In this document: one piece after another, positions 63,063-64,000 of the stretch
Layout of the letters: each line of letters begins with the position of its first letter
How positions within the stretch are numbered: position 1 is the first letter of the stretch
Assembly (NCBI RefSeq): GCF_001715295.1
Contig: NZ_MDKB01000002.1
Coordinates: 370,499 to 434,498 of the forward strand
DNA from: Streptomyces griseus
Lineage (GTDB): Bacteria; Actinomycetota; Actinomycetes; Streptomycetales; Streptomycetaceae
Reading direction: 5' to 3'
DNA length: 64,000 bases
Translations under genes and position numbers: made by a program
The notes under the pieces: model-generated
Told to the model about the DNA's origin: nothing
Databases searched by the model: none
The model's input: only the letters and a program-made list of their open reading frames with translations

Positions 63063-64000
63063 GTGCTCTCTCTCACCCGCCCCCACCGCCACGACGTACT
63101 GCTCGCGGCGACCGGCCTGGCCGGTGGCCTTCTCCTGTGGCTGGTCGGCCTGCACCTCCAGAACGGCCGGCCGTTCTCCGCGCCCTGGACGGCGCTCCTG
63201 CCGCTCGCCGGGATGGCGTGCCTGGAACTGCTGCGCCGGAGCGCGCCGCGGACTGCGGTAGTCGCCGGCACCCTCGTCCTGGTCGCCGACCAGTTCACGC
63301 CGGGCAACCTGGCGACCGTGCTGATGTACACCGATCTCATGTACGCGGCGGTGGTGTACGGGACCCCGGCCGCCGCCCGCCGTATCCCGGTCACGGCCTT
63401 CCTGGTGACCGTGGCCGTCACGATCGGCTTCTTCGCCTGGTTCCGCACCGGGCAGGCTCTGCTGATCGGCACCGTCACCGGCATGGTGTCGTTCGCCCCG
63501 GCGATCACCGGTGTCAGTGTGCGCAACCACCGCGACGCCGCCGAGGCGGCCCGGCTGCGTGCCGACCAGACGGCGCTGCTGGCCGAGATGGACCGGGTCC
63601 AGGCCGTGACGGCCGAACGGTCCCGGATGGCCCGGGAGCTGCACGACATGGTGGCGGGCCATCTCTCCGCGATCGCCATCCACTCCACCGCCGCGCTGTC
63701 CATCGACGATCCGGGCACCTCCCGCGACGCTCTGGGCGTGATCCGGGAGAACAGCGTCATGGGGCTGGCCGAGATGCGCCGGCTGATCGGGCTGCTGCGT
63801 GACGGCAGCGGCGACGACGGGCCGAGCGCGGCGCCGACCCTCGCCTCCCTGGACGCGCTGGTCGCGCAGGCGGGGTCCACCTCCGCGGCCGACGGGCTGA
63901 CCGTCACCCTGGACGACGGCCACCGGGGGGCCGGCCCGCTGCCCGCCCCGGTGGAACTGGCCGCGTACCGCATCGTCCAGGAGTCCCTGACGAACGCGCT
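63063..64000 (+). CDS. NarL-type sensor histidine kinase, partial
   Basis: At least 312 residues before the window ends. Multiple N-terminal membrane helices, then a HisKA_3 domain with H-box ARELHDMVAGHLSAIAIHST and the beginning of HATPase (YRIVQESLTNA). GTG 63063 is favoured; GTG 63048 is in frame. A LuxR/NarL-type response regulator is expected downstream outside the window. Confidence 0.9.
   Translation, partial: MLSLTRPHRHDVLLAATGLAGGLLLWLVGLHLQNGRPFSAPWTALLPLAGMACLELLRRSAPRTAVVAGTLVLVADQFTPGNLATVLMYTDLMYAAVVYGTPAAARRIPVTAFLVTVAVTIGFFAWFRTGQALLIGTVTGMVSFAPAITGVSVRNHRDAAEAARLRADQTALLAEMDRVQAVTAERSRMARELHDMVAGHLSAIAIHSTAALSIDDPGTSRDALGVIRENSVMGLAEMRRLIGLLRDGSGDDGPSAAPTLASLDALVAQAGSTSAADGLTVTLDDGHRGAGPLPAPVELAAYRIVQESLTNA

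Overview
The window is high-GC actinobacterial chromosome, almost certainly a Streptomyces. The evidence is very high GC at third codon positions, many GTG starts, several leaderless -10/start-codon arrangements, the scy-filP coiled-coil pair, the glgE-treS-mak-glgB cluster, DUF397/XRE pairs and NucS in place of a MutS/MutL system. From memory, the gene order follows the conserved core block of S. coelicolor from about SCO5443 (glgE) down to about SCO5380. That assignment is recall, not a database search.

Layout. 1-8800: GlgE pathway (maltosyltransferase, trehalose synthase, maltokinase, branching enzyme), which interconverts trehalose, maltose-1-phosphate and alpha-glucan. 9048-18215: accessory stretch with a lipoprotein, a decayed glgB fragment, a wHTH/zinc-ribbon protein, a two-gene cassette of a 45-residue acidic peptide plus a PIMT-type methyltransferase (13402-12063, minus strand), small Cys-containing proteins, an XRE/DUF397 pair, a MerR-thioredoxin operon and a Phd/VapC toxin-antitoxin pair. 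18165-22088: DctA-type carboxylate symporter divergent from a CitA/CitB-type two-component system. 22194-29578: XRE regulator, phosphofructokinase, Pta-AckA overflow/acetate pathway and pyruvate kinase. 29682-32287: exported/membrane triad containing DUF6114 and DUF6230 proteins. 32886-36543: thioredoxin-TPR protein, TetR regulator and coenzyme-B12 isobutyryl-CoA mutase. 36627-41355: two DUF3817 membrane proteins, two MarR regulators, a thiamine-binding-type protein and three consecutive AIM24 proteins. 41572-44500: MeaB chaperone, thiolase and methylmalonyl-CoA epimerase. 44745-49863: Scy and FilP, polar-growth cytoskeleton. 49949-54054: two paralogous ABC ATPase/permease pairs separated by a small non-autonomous element. 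54066-62911: zinc-binding small protein, LLM flavin oxidoreductase, SCO5389-type protein, NucS, a membrane-anchored STAND ATPase, a STAS protein, 3-hydroxybutyryl-CoA dehydrogenase, PduO-type cobalamin adenosyltransferase and a membrane protein. 63063-end: start of a NarL-type sensor kinase cut by the window edge.

Metabolic logic. Mutase, MeaB, epimerase, thiolase, hydroxybutyryl-CoA dehydrogenase and cobalamin adenosyltransferase form a dispersed but syntenic acyl-CoA/B12 set. Pfk, Pyk, Pta and AckA form a lower-glycolysis/acetate set.

The most novel-looking item is the peptide-methyltransferase cassette. Its two-gene form resembles imiditide RiPPs (aspartimide peptides made by PIMT homologues). 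Second is a 163-bp MITE-like element inserted at the stop codon of an ABC permease gene. A dispersed intergenic repeat family, a local duplication of the pfkA 3' end and several strong palindromic operator candidates are also reported.
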